Counted from the first letter of the stretch, positions 33,806-44,156 are shown. The stretch: DNA of 64,000 bases from Trachythela sp. YZ-2020 (GCA_016169945.1 JADLSH010000367.1:8543501-8607500), one strand, 5' to 3'. The notes: a model not told the origin generated them from the sequence alone. A program made the numbers and translations.

Positions 33806-34262
33806 AATTGTGCCGGAAAATATTTGTCGGTATCGTGTAAACGCAAAAACCGGACAAATATTTGTACGGATTCGTTCCAGTTTTCTGTTGATTAGTTATT
33901 ACGTTTGCAGTTACGTTTTATTTCGATACTTTTGTTAAGAATTTCCGCTATGGAGATGCTTATTGTGGCCTAAATCGTCCTAAAACCAATTTCTATCGAA
34001 ATAGAAAACGAAAATTTGATGCTAGCTAGCCTTTATAAAAGTTGCCAGAGAAACAGAAATGGCGCTTAAAGGCGCGAAAACAACAATGTCCTTAGCCATG
34101 TCCGAATAAGTCCGATATGATAAGGAATTGATCCGGGACTGTGTAAATGGGAAGCCAATGTGGACAAATATTTGTTCGGTACCATGTAAACGCAACAATC
34201 AGTACAAATTTTTAGCCGGACAAAAATTTGTCTGGTGCCGTATTGCCGTGTAAACGGGGCTG
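33806..34262. mobile_element. MITE with ACAAATATTTGT and GTGTAAACG words at both ends
   Basis: The left part (GTGTAAACGCAAAAACCGGAC) and the right part (GTACCATGTAAACGCAAC, then GTGTAAACGGGGC) are imperfect inverted copies. Internal sequence is unique and non-coding. Confidence 0.6.
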
Positions 34263-34925
34263 CCTCCTCCGCAGGCTCTTCTATATGTTAATATAGTATA
34301 TAATTATATAGATCAAATATAAATATCAGTAATTATAGATCAGTGGTTCGGAGTGCGCGGGCACTGCAAGCCCGATAAAGACGCACGCCCGCAACTAAGG
34401 ACGAGCGCGCAAAGGGAAATGGGAAGGCGACAAATTCTAATTATTCGTTTTCCTCGTTAATTATTCGTTTTTTCCTCATTAGTTATTTGTTAGCAAGCGA
34501 CTGGGGACGAGGCAGTAAACGGGGTCTCATTGTTATATGTACGTCGGCATGATTGCCAAAGTCTGCCAATGTATGATAAAGACTACACCTGGGAAACAAT
34601 GGTCCACTGTGGCACTGTATCGTGCATGGATGACAACAGAATAAGAAATTATGCGCCTTTGTGAACTAGAGCATGTGATTTCAAAAGAATACACCATTTG
34701 TTATGCAAATGATTTGGTTCTTCAATGAAAATGCGTCGGTTAAATAATTTCTCACCGCTAGAAAATCTGCTTTGTTAAACGGCTGTTTTTCACTTCCAGT
34801 TTTTTACCGAAGTAGTACGTTTCAGCAAGTTTGAAGGAGATTGTATCATGATAGAAGTAGAATTGCATGCCCGGATATATGAGTTCAACAAACAAAATTG
34901 GCCCAGAACACATATGGTGACCAAA

Positions 34926-35118
34926 TTAGGGCTATTTATACGGGAGAAAATAAGTCGCGACTTACACAGGAACTAAGAACAGGGGTTCAGGCTGTTCAGT
35001 TCCACAATAAGTCGCGACTTATTAGAATTTGACCGTTTATACGAGTGTGTTCGCGTCTTGATATAAAACGCGTCTTATGTAAGTCGCGACTTATTTTCTC
35101 CCGTATAAATGGACCTAA
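34926..35118. mobile_element. MITE, 193 bp, 40-base near-perfect inverted ends
   Basis: Ends TTAGGGCTATTTATACGGGAG and TTAGGTCCATTTATACGGGAG (other strand), each running through AAAATAAGTCGCGACTTACA. An extra GTCGCGAC palindrome lies inside. It resembles the 14261-14600 element in its first 15 bases. Confidence 0.85.
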
Positions 35119-35824
35119 TGTCGCTTACAGTCGTGATTCAAAAACTCTGGATTGTTGGTTGTAGTCTTGCATTTTGTGAACAGAGCCGAGACGTTTGAAC
35201 AAAGAAACATCAAAAGTGCGTATGTATACTGGTAATAGTAAATTAAAATATCGCTCACCTACAGTAAATTCATGCTTAACTAATGTGTTTAATTTGATTT
35301 AGAGCAAGTATTTTTTCAATTCTGTGTTCCGGGTTGACGTCACATACTCATATTTCGGTACGACTTCAAAGTGGGGATGTTTATTAGAGCAGATAAGATA
35401 ATCTATGGAATTCTTTGTTTTTACAATGTTTTCACTGCAGTTTGGATTGTTTTTTTCACCGCAGTTTTAGACCAAAGTCGGAACTGAGAAAATCACGGAG
35501 ATTAAAAGACAGAATGGCTCATTCGTATCCAAGATCTAGATACAACTGTTTTGCAAAGGGAGCCCGCTTGCGTTAGACTATTGCGGTCATAACCATCCCT
35601 AAAATATCTTCATAATCATTCCAAACTCTTTATATATGAAGGCTACAAAACAAAACACACAACTCAAGGCTCAACTGTAGTTAGTTTGTAGCGCGTCGTC
35701 GCGAGCTGCCTTGTGGTCGATCTTAAACTCTCTAGACACTCATAAATGAAAGTTAATAAGGATATTTTCGTATTTTCTGAAATGGTCAATTTTTAATACA
35801 TGTACACACATATAAAAACCTCAC
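35119..35824. other. No gene seen
   Basis: No open frame of note and no clear repeat boundaries. Confidence 0.5.
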
Positions 35825-36240
35825 ATCTTGTCAACAAGATGTGTTCGCAAGTCGCAACAGACTTGTAGCAAGCTTACCAACAAGTTATAACAATGTTATT
35901 ATTTTATCAAGTTGCTACAAAGTTAACAAGTTGTTGAATTGCAGGACGATAACAAGTGGTTGGAACAACTTGTTGGAACAACTTGTTGGAACAACTTGTT
36001 GGAACAACTTGTTGGAACAACTTGTTGGAACAACTTGTTGGAACAACTTGTTGGAACAACTTGTTGGAACAACTTGTGACAAGTCTGTTGAGTCAACAAC
36101 CTTGCAGCAATTCGTCAACAAGTCGTTGGCAACTTGTCAACAAGCTGGGAACAAGCAGCGAGAACACATCCTGATAACGTGTTGTTGAAACAGCATTGGT
36201 ACAAGTCTGCTGCAGGTTTGTAACAAGTTGTGGGTTTCAC
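35825..36240. repeat. CAACTTGT/ACAAGTTG word cluster with a 13-bp minisatellite
   Basis: Nine perfect copies of TTGGAACAACTTG occupy 35960-36076. On both sides diverged ACAAGTTG, CAACAAG and CTTGTTG words continue at 10-20-base spacing. The 68-115-residue frames read across it are by-products. Confidence 0.9.
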
Positions 36241-36636
36241 GTGTGTAACACGTGATCTGAAATGGTCAATTTGCATCTAATTGTCATGAACTGAGCTAAA
36301 TTTTTCTCTTTGTCCATATGTGAGAGAGAATTAGAGAAATTACTGTTTTACCCCACGCGAACGCCCGATGGATTTTGTGAGGCCAGAGTAAAAATTTCCC
36401 TGGAGCCTCTATGATGTAATAACATTAAAATAGTTGAAACTTTGTTGTGTTTGGTAGAGCCCCCCTACAGCGGAGACCTTGAACTTATTCTGAGAGCCAT
36501 AGGTTTTCCTGATTTGACACAATGCGATAATCTCACTTGATAAACTTTGATAATCTTACTCGATTAAGCTTAGAAGTTTTTTTACGGTTCCAAAATGCTG
36601 TGTATTATTTGACGGTTCCAAATTCGTGTGGTGTGA
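36241..36636. other. No gene seen
   Basis: Unique-looking sequence up to the (TA)n run at 36637-36664. Nothing recognised. Confidence 0.5.
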
Positions 36637-36679
36637 AGTATATATATATATATATATATATATTTTCGCTTACCTCAAA

Positions 36680-36735
36680 ACTTGTCTGCAACAGGCTGTT
36701 TCATCTGTAAAAGAATCATCAGGCAGTTTACAAGT
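36680..36735 (-). ncRNA. Type I hammerhead ribozyme, Penelope copy 1
   Basis: This is the exact reverse complement of the ribozyme at 40784-40839, base for base, just downstream of the copy 1 stop codon. Preservation in both arms agrees with recent insertion. Confidence 0.85.
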
Positions 36736-36753
36736 ATCGAAAGAAATGACCGC

Positions 36754-38397
36754 TTATATACTTCCTGCCGGGGCGTGGGGGTGTGTGTGGGAGACAATGT
36801 GTGCATGCATGGCTTTGTTTGCGTTGTTTACGCGAAATTTATTACGATGAGGACATCGTGAAATTATTTCAGCTCTTTTGTTGAGTAAACAATCCTTGTT
36901 TTTTTCTTTCAAAATACAAAATTTTTCTTCTAAACATAAATTGCATCGTTTTGATCCTCCCGTGTACGAAATAGAATGTTTTAAAATTTGCCAATTAATA
37001 CTGAAATCCTTATTGTTTTCTTTCAATGTCCAAATATATTTCGAAAGTTCCGTGTCATTTGCATGCTTTTTATGCTGAAAAGATTTAGTGTGGTTGGCCA
37101 ATCGCTCTTTGAATGTGGTTGCAGTCATGCCAATGTAATTTTTGATCATGTTTGTGTTGCTTACTGTGACTGTTGCTTTGTATACTATGTCCCTAGTCAT
37201 GCATTGTTTTTGAAGCGGGCAAATGGTGTTTTTTCTACAACTGCAATTGGTAGTGTCCCTCTCCTGTGGCTTGTTATTTCTAGATATGCGTGCATTGTGT
37301 TTAGTGATTACTGACTTAATATTGTTCATGCAGCTATAGCTTACTTTAACTGTATTTCTGTTAAAAATTTTATGTAGCTTGTGGTGCGGTGGAAAATGCT
37401 TGTCAATTAGACTAAGGAAATTACGTCCCATGTTTGTGCTAACACTCTTGCTAAATGGTGGGTTGAACCAAATGATGTTGCGTTGCCTATTCCTGCGTTG
37501 TTTTTGCGGTGTGTGCTGAGTGTAGCTAAGTTCATGATTAAAGTTGCTATGCCTAAGTGCGTTCTGATATATGGGTGCAGATTCCTGAAAAGTTTGCTCA
37601 TCTGATGAAAGAAGTGCGATGCGCTTGTTAATTGATGCAGGTAGTTGTCTTGTGATGCTCGGTGGGTGATTAGAGTGCATATTTATGTATAGTGGATCGT
37701 CATTGGGCTTCCTATAGGGCCTATGTTTTCCATTGTTAAGGTCGAAAGTTACATCTAAAAAATTTACAATGCGTAAATTTGATTCGGCGGTAATTTTTAG
37801 GTCAAACTGCTCGAAAATTTTGTGGAGATCTTTTCTTGTTTTGTCTGCTAAACGTGCTGATTTACTTTTTATAATAGCCAAACCGTCATCTCTATATAGG
37901 CCGATGCTTTCTTTGCCAAATTTCTTACTCAGGTGGTTTAAAATGAAAAAGCCTACTAACTCACAAATTTCCGCGCCGTCGAAACTGCCCATGCTAACGT
38001 CAAACAAACTATGGCTATCTTTTTTTATCCATGAAATTCCGGTATTGAAAAGAAGAGATTTTCTAGCGTGTTTTATTATTGAAATATCGTTTTCAGGTAT
38101 AGTAGCCAAATTTGAAGCCCAAGATAAAGCTTGGTCCAATAGTTTTTCAGAAATAGATGGGTAGAAATCGACAATGTCAAACGAAATAAAACTGTGTCTG
38201 TCCTTATCTTTTATATTGCCAAACCACTGAATAACTTGTTTTGTATTCCTCCATTGATTTAAATTGGAATTAATTTTGTCCAAAATAACTTTGCTTATTT
38301 TTCCGGATTCGCTTTTAGCGGGATTAATTAATCGGCATTTTGGATTGTTTTCGAAATTTTCTTTGTGATCTTTTAAAGATATAAATGCTTCGCTTTT
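36754..38397 (-). CDS. Penelope-like element reverse transcriptase with GIY-YIG endonuclease, copy 1
   Basis: The open frame starts just below a TAA at 38400-38398 and ends at 36754. It reads FISLKDHKENF and CRLINPAKSE (RT motif 1 region), FISFDIVDFYPSIS (catalytic Asp, motif A), MGSFDGAEICELVG (motif B), GLYRDDGLAII (catalytic YRDD, motif C) and FLDVTFDL. The C-terminal part has a Cys-rich linker (NCSCRK, CPLQKQC) and the nuclease signature VYKATV then NYIGMTATTFKERLANH, followed by CNLCLEEKFCIL. This is the standard endonuclease-positive Penelope layout: the RT copies element RNA at a nick made by the GIY-YIG domain. The N-terminal region is in another frame (38373-38957), so the protein is split by a one-base shift in an A6 run near 38394-38399. 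The rest is intact. Confidence 0.9.
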   Translation of the reverse strand, partial: KSEAFISLKDHKENFENNPKCRLINPAKSESGKISKVILDKINSNLNQWRNTKQVIQWFGNIKDKDRHSFISFDIVDFYPSISEKLLDQALSWASNLATIPENDISIIKHARKSLLFNTGISWIKKDSHSLFDVSMGSFDGAEICELVGFFILNHLSKKFGKESIGLYRDDGLAIIKSKSARLADKTRKDLHKIFEQFDLKITAESNLRIVNFLDVTFDLNNGKHRPYRKPNDDPLYINMHSNHPPSITRQLPASINKRIALLSSDEQTFQESAPIYQNALRHSNFNHELSYTQHTPQKQRRNRQRNIIWFNPPFSKSVSTNMGRNFLSLIDKHFPPHHKLHKIFNRNTVKVSYSCMNNIKSVITKHNARISRNNKPQERDTTNCSCRKNTICPLQKQCMTRDIVYKATVTVSNTNMIKNYIGMTATTFKERLANHTKSFQHKKHANDTELSKYIWTLKENNKDFSINWQILKHSISYTGGSKRCNLCLEEKFCILKEKNKDCLLNKRAEIISRCPHRNKFRVNNANKAMHAHIVSHTHPHAPAGSI

Positions 38398-38957
38398 TTA
38401 ATTTTTTCAATTCTGTCGCCGATTCCTAAATTGTTCGAAATGTTTTTTAGTTCTGAATCAATTTCATCTATAGTGTCCTCGGATCCATGCTTATATGTTT
38501 TTGTGATGTTGTCATGTAAGAGCTTGTTGTATGTGTCGAGCGAGGTTTCATAAATATTCCTAGTTTTGTCTGCAAAAATGAAAATGTTGGGAGACGAATT
38601 GATTTTCTTTAGATCGTTAGTCAAAGATTTCTGAAATTGGTTCCTATATGGCCGAAATTGTAAATTTTCGATTAATTTTATAAGGTCGTCTTCGAAAGGT
38701 TTCATTTCCGGAAAAGAAGGAGGTGTTTTGTTGGATGCAAGGCCGAAATGGTTGTTTTGGTTTTCACATTTTTTGTTTTTATTAAGAAAGAAATTAGCTT
38801 TCCATCTCATACGTTTTATTACACTTTCCACTTTTTCAATCAAATTTTTCAAATAAGCGTCCTGTGATGGTATAGGGATATTCTTTAGTGAATAGTCAAA
38901 TCGAAATTGCTGCATTTTGAAGTTAAATAGAAATGAATAACGTAAACAAGAGTGCAC
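38373..38957 (-). CDS. Penelope-like element N-terminal domain, copy 1, frame-shifted from the RT
   Basis: This minus-strand frame covers the conserved pre-RT region of Penelope-like proteins, including PFEDDLIKLIENLQFRPYRN and IFIFADKTRNIYETSLDTYN. It ends KKAKHLYL at 38373, while the adjacent frame picks up at SEAFISLKDHK. The likely native start is the Met at about 38915 (MQQFRF), not the first ATG. Loss of one A in a run of A near 38394-38399 would explain the split. A sequencing error in the homopolymer is equally possible. Confidence 0.8.
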   Translation of the reverse strand: MHSCLRYSFLFNFKMQQFRFDYSLKNIPIPSQDAYLKNLIEKVESVIKRMRWKANFFLNKNKKCENQNNHFGLASNKTPPSFPEMKPFEDDLIKLIENLQFRPYRNQFQKSLTNDLKKINSSPNIFIFADKTRNIYETSLDTYNKLLHDNITKTYKHGSEDTIDEIDSELKNISNNLGIGDRIEKIKKAKHLYL

Positions 38958-39042
38958 AACCGATATACGGGTGCGAATATACGTGTAGGTTTAGGTCTAC
39001 GAAACGCAAAGAGTGCTCGACAACATATAGTTAGAGCAAATT

Positions 39043-39521
39043 CGCTAGAAAATCTCTTCTTTTCAATACCGGAATTTCATGGATAAAAAAAGATAGCCAT
39101 AGTTTGTTTGACGTTAGCATGGGCAGTTTCGACGGCGCGGAAATTTGTGAGTTAGTAGGCCTTTTCATTTTAAACCACCTGAGTAAGAAATTTGGCAAAG
39201 AAAGCATCGGCCTATATAGAGATGACGGTTTGGCTATTATAAAAAGTAAATCAGCACGTTTAGCAGACAAAACAAGAAAAGATCTCCACAAAATTTTCGA
39301 GCAGTTTGACCTAAAAATTACCGCCGAATCAAATTTACGCATTGTAAATTTTTTAGATGTAACTTTCGACCTTAACAATGGAAAACATAGGCCCTATAGG
39401 AAGCCCAATGACGATCCACTATACATAAATATGCACTCTAATCACCCACCGAGCATCACAAGACAACTACCTGCATCAATTAACAAGCGCATCGCACTTC
39501 TTTCATCAGATGAGCAAACTT
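39043..39521 (+). pseudogene. Penelope-like element copy 2, RT fragment left of the hAT insertion
   Basis: The 5' end is missing. The frame keeps motif B (MGSFDGAEICELVGLF) and GLYRDDGLAII and then is cut at 39521 by a 400-bp insertion. Its sequence is almost identical to the matching part of copy 1. Confidence 0.88.
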
Positions 39522-39921
39522 CAGTGGCGCCGTGGCCGGGGGGGCCAGGGGGGGCCATGGCCCCCCCTACCGTTGAGAGCCGTCGGAAAATCGGAGATTT
39601 GTTATGTTGTCGGAATCGTAATGGTGAAGCAAACTTGCAAATACGAATGCTAAAACATGGTGATGAAATATCGGAAATCAAACTCAGTTAACGTTTTTAG
39701 AATATTAGTTATAGAATAGGTAATATTAATAAAATTTAACAACAATGGCATAGATTGTCGGTATTGACCTGTATTAACAGTACAGTCCGGGAAAATTTTT
39801 TTAGAGGTGTTCCTCCCCCCCCCCCCCCCGTCGACAAGAAAAGCAATAATTATTCTTCCAAATATTGTCGGAAAATAGAGAGCTTGGCCCCCCCTAAAAC
39901 AAGGGACCCACGGCGCCCCTG
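39522..39921 (+). mobile_element. Non-autonomous hAT-type element inside Penelope copy 2
   Basis: The 400-bp insert is bounded by inverted ends CAGTGGCGCCGTGG and, on the other strand, CAGGGGCGCCGTGGG. It is flanked by a perfect 8-bp duplication GCAAACTT (39514-39521 and 39922-39929). Copy 1 of the retroelement holds the empty site with one GCAAACTT. Eight-base duplications and CAG-type ends are hAT hallmarks. There is no transposase. Confidence 0.92.
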
Positions 39922-40765
39922 GCAAACTTTTCAGGAATCTGCACCCATATATCAGAACGCACTTAGGCATAGCAACTTTAATCATGAACTTAGCTACACT
40001 CAGCACACACCGCAAAAACAACGCAGGAATAGGCAACGCAACATCATTTGGTTCAACCCACCATTTAGCAAGAGTGTTAGCACAAACATGGGACGTAATT
40101 TCCTTAGTCTAATTGACAAGCATTTTCCACCGCACCACAAGCTACATAAAATTTTTAACAGAAATACAGTTAAAGTAAGCTATAGCTGCATGAACAATAT
40201 TAAGTCAGTAATCACTAAACACAATGCACGCATATCTAGAAATAACAAGCCACAGGAGAGGGACACTACCAATTGCAGTTGTAGAAAAAACACCATTTGC
40301 CCGCTTCAAAAACAATGCATGACTAGGGACATAGTATACAAAGCAACAGTCACAGTAAGCAACACAAACATGATCAAAAATTACATTGGCATGACTGCAA
40401 CCACATTCAAAGAGCGATTGGCCAACCACACTAAATCTTTTCAGCATAAAAAGCATGCAAATGACACGGAACTTTCGAAATATATTTGGACATTGAAAGA
40501 AAACAATAAGGATTTCAGTATTAATTGGCAAATTTTAAAACATTCTATTTCGTACACGGGAGGATCAAAACGATGCAATTTATGTTTAGAAGAAAAATTT
40601 TGTATTTTGAAAGAAAAAAACAAGGATTGTTTACTCAACAAAAGAGCTGAAATAATTTCACGATGTCGTCATCGTAATAAATTTCGCGTAAACAACGCAA
40701 ACAAAGCCATGCATGCACACATTGTCTCCCACACACACCCCCACGCCCCGGCAGGAAGTATATAA
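39922..40765 (+). pseudogene. Penelope-like element copy 2, C-terminal RT and GIY-YIG part
   Basis: After the insertion the frame resumes at TFQESAPIYQNALRHSNFN and continues through the Cys-rich linker and NYIGMTATTFKERLANH to the stop at 40765. Compared with copy 1, one visible change is RCPHRN to RCRHRN. It cannot give a full protein because the 5' part is truncated and interrupted. Confidence 0.88.
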
Positions 40766-40783
40766 GCGGTCATTTCTTTCGAT

Positions 40784-40839
40784 ACTTGTAAACTGCCTGA
40801 TGATTCTTTTACAGATGAAACAGCCTGTTGCAGACAAGT
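40784..40839 (+). ncRNA. Type I hammerhead ribozyme, Penelope copy 2
   Basis: Stem I is ACTTGT (40784-40789), AAA bulge, CTGC (40793-40796), pairing with GCAG (40830-40833) and ACAAGT (40834-40839). The core CTGATGA is at 40797-40803 and GAAA at 40817-40820. Stem III is A-C-A with T-G-T around a GCC loop, and the base before stem I 3' is T829-type (40829), fitting the UH cleavage rule. Stem II is weak: three pairs (805-807 with 813-815) and a U-U next to the core. Hammerheads of this topology are known in Penelope-like elements. Confidence 0.85.
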
Positions 40840-40921
40840 TTTGAGGTAAGCGAAAATCTATAATTTGCTCTAACTATATGTTGTCGAGCACTCTTTGCGT
40901 TTCGTAGACCTAAACCTACAC

Positions 40922-40924
<3 letters not shown>

Positions 40925-40988
<64 letters not shown>
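40925..40988. repeat. (TA)n microsatellite at the right edge of the Penelope pair
   Basis: About 32 TA units follow the leader repeat. A shorter run (36637-36664) marks the left edge, so the pair sits in or generated a TA tract. Confidence 0.95.
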
Positions 40989-40991
<3 letters not shown>

Positions 40992-41032
40992 TATATTAAA
41001 TTTGTTGGCATCTCACTCGATTGAATAATAGT

Positions 41033-41290
41033 TGAAGGGCTTTAGTAGATGAAAATTATCGAGTGTAAATTATATACATTTTTTAGACCTACCCAGGAAC
41101 AGCTGCGAAAAGTGCAACTATAGGTCCCTGGCAGGAATCGATTCCTGCCAGGAATCGATTCCTGCCCTTCCAGGGCCGCAGATTCGATTCCTGCCAGGGA
41201 CCTATAGTTGCATTTTTCGCAGCTGTTCCTGGTTAGGTCTAATAAATGTATATAATTTGCACTCGATAATTTCCATCTACTAAAGCCCTT
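41033..41290. repeat. Palindrome made of two SINE tail halves
   Basis: Arms of about 110 bases (GAAGGGCTTTAGTAGATG and AGACCTACCCAGGAACAGCTG, inverted at the right) meet at repeated GGAATCGATTCCTGCC. One side keeps a B-box-like GATTCGATTCC. It is derived from the family at 5487. Confidence 0.8.
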
Positions 41291-42535
41291 CATATATAGT
41301 ATATGACTATGCTATTTGAACAAAGAATCGGTTTTACTAATTCAAGTTGAAAAATATGTATTTGTAATGCTACTAATAATAGTTTATTAGAATCGTCACC
41401 GTATGACGATTTACTTGATTAGGCTATGGGATACAAAATATACTAGTAAATTTTACATCTCTAGATCTCTATGAGTATGTATAATTTACCTCAAACTGTG
41501 CTACCTTGCAGCACGCCCACTGATCTCTAAAGCGAAATGGACCAGTGTGATAATGATATAGTGTTACTTTTGCAATTATTTCAGTATTAAGGTTAATTTT
41601 CCCTCAAAAAATTAATATATAGTTTGTTATACTATATTTTACAAACATATCGCAAATCGAAAAAATGTAGATTTATAACAATCACAGCCTCTGCGATCAG
41701 TCTATTACCGATTGATTACACGAACGATAGATCGGATTGTACAATCTATATGAAATCATACATTGTGTATTCGATAGTTTGTACAATGCTATATGATCGA
41801 TTGTTTATACGATAATATATTGTACAATCTAAGCTGTACGATCTATAGTGCAATATATTACTTCATTAAATCGATCCTTTCAACCTATGATGATTTCTAT
41901 CTGTTATTAAATTTTATTCAGTGAAAGGATCCATCCAGTTATATCTTCAGTTCAATGGGCAAAGCTAGTCTTCCATGATCGGCTGTAGTTATGGTATCTT
42001 CATATTGGTTTCTCATCAAAGCTTCGAGTCAGACTGTAGAGGTAAAAAAGGAAAGTATTTGGAGTAGAATTGCAAAAAGGCTGTGGGTATGTGGGTACCA
42101 CCCGTGATGAAGGTTTACTGGCATTGAGGAAGGTTGAAAGTGAGACACTGAATAAGACTTTGCAAAGCCGTAGTCAGTACTAGACTATAATCAGGCAGTC
42201 AATCAGACTAGCAGTACTGCAATGGCCAACTGGCAAACCTATACCCAGGCAAAAGCCTGCATGACGGGAAATTTTCAATTATTTTGAGGAAGGTTGGGAA
42301 AACCATGCAAAATCCTACCCGAAGGAAGGTTGAAAACGTTTTGCAACTCTGATTTGAAGTTGTGGCATAAATAGAAACTCGATCGAGTGTCACGCACATG
42401 TATGTCGGCGACTACTACATTTTACTTACCGTTGATGCACGGTCTGTAATATTGTTCAGCACCTGGCAAAACACATGACACATTTAGATATAGATTGACG
42501 ATAACTCCAAGACGCCGCCAAAACAATACGCTATC
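41291..42535. other. No gene seen
   Basis: AT-rich with short palindromes such as TACAATCTATA/TATGATCG near 41690-41860. No exon or element ends recognised. Confidence 0.5.
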
Positions 42536-42722
42536 CTTAAGCCCTGGTCAAACGAGGATGAGAGTTGATGAGAGTTGGCAATCGAGAGTTTGCATGGGAG
42601 ATTCATCAACTCATGCTACGGTCAAACGAGAACAAGAGTTGCACGAGAGTTGACTGGGTATTACCACACGTACTGGTCAAACGATCAAAAGCTCTCATGA
42701 GAGTGCATGAGAGTTGACTGTG
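42536..42722. mobile_element. MITE of the CAACTCTCAT family
   Basis: It begins TAAGCCCTGGTCAAACGAGG and contains direct and inverted GAGAGTTG words and GGTCAAACGA blocks. It is the unexpanded relative of the minisatellite-bearing copy at 3463-4190. Confidence 0.65.
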
Positions 42723-43171
42723 CGCATAACTAGAATGTTTGCTCTTGATAGTAAAATCCCGCGTTTCTGCGTGGTACTCGACTGAGAAGCAAGAAGTACC
42801 AGACCGTAATACTGACGTCCAGAAACCAAACAAAGGCGAATACTCCGGACAATTTATTAATGCCTAAGCTGTCCACTTGACGAGAAAAGATGCTGGCGTT
42901 AGACAGAGAAATACTAAAGGCAGCAAGGTTCTATAAAACACACACTTTTTAAGAGCGCTCTAAAAGCGATATGCATTTTGCGCCCTGTGGCTCAATGATT
43001 TCTTCTAAATCTTCACGTTTCTGAATATGAAAATGATCCAAAATGACCCTACCTTTACAAAATTGGCATTAAAGTAATCATTTTCGCCCGGTAACTTTAC
43101 TCTTGTCTCCGGTTCTAAACATGATTGTAATAGAAGTTTAGTCATCTTATTTAAATCAAATGTATTCCTTT

Positions 43172-43397
43172 CACACCGGACACACCGGACACACCGGACA
43201 CACCGGACACACCGGACACACCGGACACACCGGACACACCGGACACACCGGACACACCGGACACACCGGACACACCGGACACACCGGACACACCGGACAC
43301 ACCGGACACACCGGACACACCGGACACACCGGACACACCGGACACACCGGACACACCGGACACACCGGACACACCGGACACACCGGACACACCGGAC
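43172..43397. repeat. 9-bp minisatellite, 25 copies of CACACCGGA
   Basis: The units are perfect throughout. Because nine is a multiple of three, all six frames are open (HTG, SGV, CPV, CVR repeats), which creates spurious ORFs. Homogeneity suggests recent expansion. Confidence 0.97.
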
Positions 43398-43854
43398 GCG
43401 ATTCGCCAACGCGACGCGACGCAACGCGATTTTTCAGTTTTATTAAAAGGAAATAAAACTTGTTAATTGCGAGGGTACTAATTCCGCTCGGAAATTTACA
43501 CCCGGGTACGTGACAACATAGCGGAATGCAAAGTCGTCCGCCATTGTGCAATGGACGGTTTATACGTTAAGCGCATGCGCGAGATTAAGCCGAGAGAAAA
43601 CTGGTAACTAGCAACCTCATGATTGGCTAAGAGAAATAATTTGTTTTTCAAAGTATACGTCAGAAATTTAGCTGCCATTTTGCAAACTTTTTCAAAAAAC
43701 CTTTGTACTCGGGAGTTGGGACATAATACACACAATAAGATAATAATGAGATAAATGAAAATTAAGATAAATCAAAGCTAAAAGAGTACATCACAACATA
43801 CCTACTTTATATAGTTGGGCAATTGATACTTTTATAGTTAATATTAACAAATCT

Positions 43855-44130
43855 TATCAACTGTTCAATCATCATTTGAATATGCAAAAAGTTGTTCGAA
43901 GAACAATTAGTTTCTTCACGATTGACTCGCTTTAACTTATAAAATATATACACTTAAGTGTACCTTTCTTTATTTTGCTTCACACAGAAGACAATATATG
44001 CTAGTTCAAAAAATATTTAATGGACAGTTCTGCTACTGCTATGTGTGAAACACAAATGAATGATTGAAAAGTTCAACACTTCCATATGCACTTGATTTTA
44101 GTTCTTCCAGTCTCAGCTACATGTTATATT
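43855..44130. mobile_element. Older copy of the 20849-21685 TIR element, without insertions
   Basis: Shared blocks are AAAAAGTTGTTCGAAGAAC, TATTTTGCTTCACACAGAAG and GTTCTTCCAGTCTCAGCTAC, in the same order as at 20960, 21335 and 21605. Confidence 0.65.
43969..43974 (-). promoter_or_regulatory. Possible polyadenylation signal of the mucin-like gene
   Basis: A minus-strand AATAAA lies about 180 bases past the stop at 44157. It sits inside an old repeat (43855-44130), so the gene may use a transposon-derived 3' end. Confidence 0.4.
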
Positions 44131-44156
44131 GAGAACAATAGAACTCCAGAGAAATT

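Larger units (their letters stand above)
36664..40920. mobile_element. Penelope-like retroelement pair, head-to-head inverted copies
   Basis: Copy 1 lies on the minus strand from about 39040 down to 36664, and copy 2 on the plus strand from 39043 to about 40860. Copy 2 is 5'-truncated within the reverse transcriptase domain and abuts the leader of copy 1. That leader (38985-39040) is repeated after the 3' end of copy 2 (40862-40920), as expected of pLTR-type repeats in this class. Inverted 5'-truncated partners are a classic Penelope insertion form. Arms differ by only a few bases apart from the 400-bp insertion in copy 2. Both outer ends abut (TA)n runs. Confidence 0.88.

Noticed and set aside
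35841..36188. Frames of LLEQLVGTTCWN repeats
   Set aside because: They are a by-product of the 13-bp minisatellite.
43005..43551. Open frames of CVR, SGV, CPV or HTG tripeptide repeats
   Set aside because: They are produced by the 9-bp minisatellite on both strands. A real gene is not open in all six frames.
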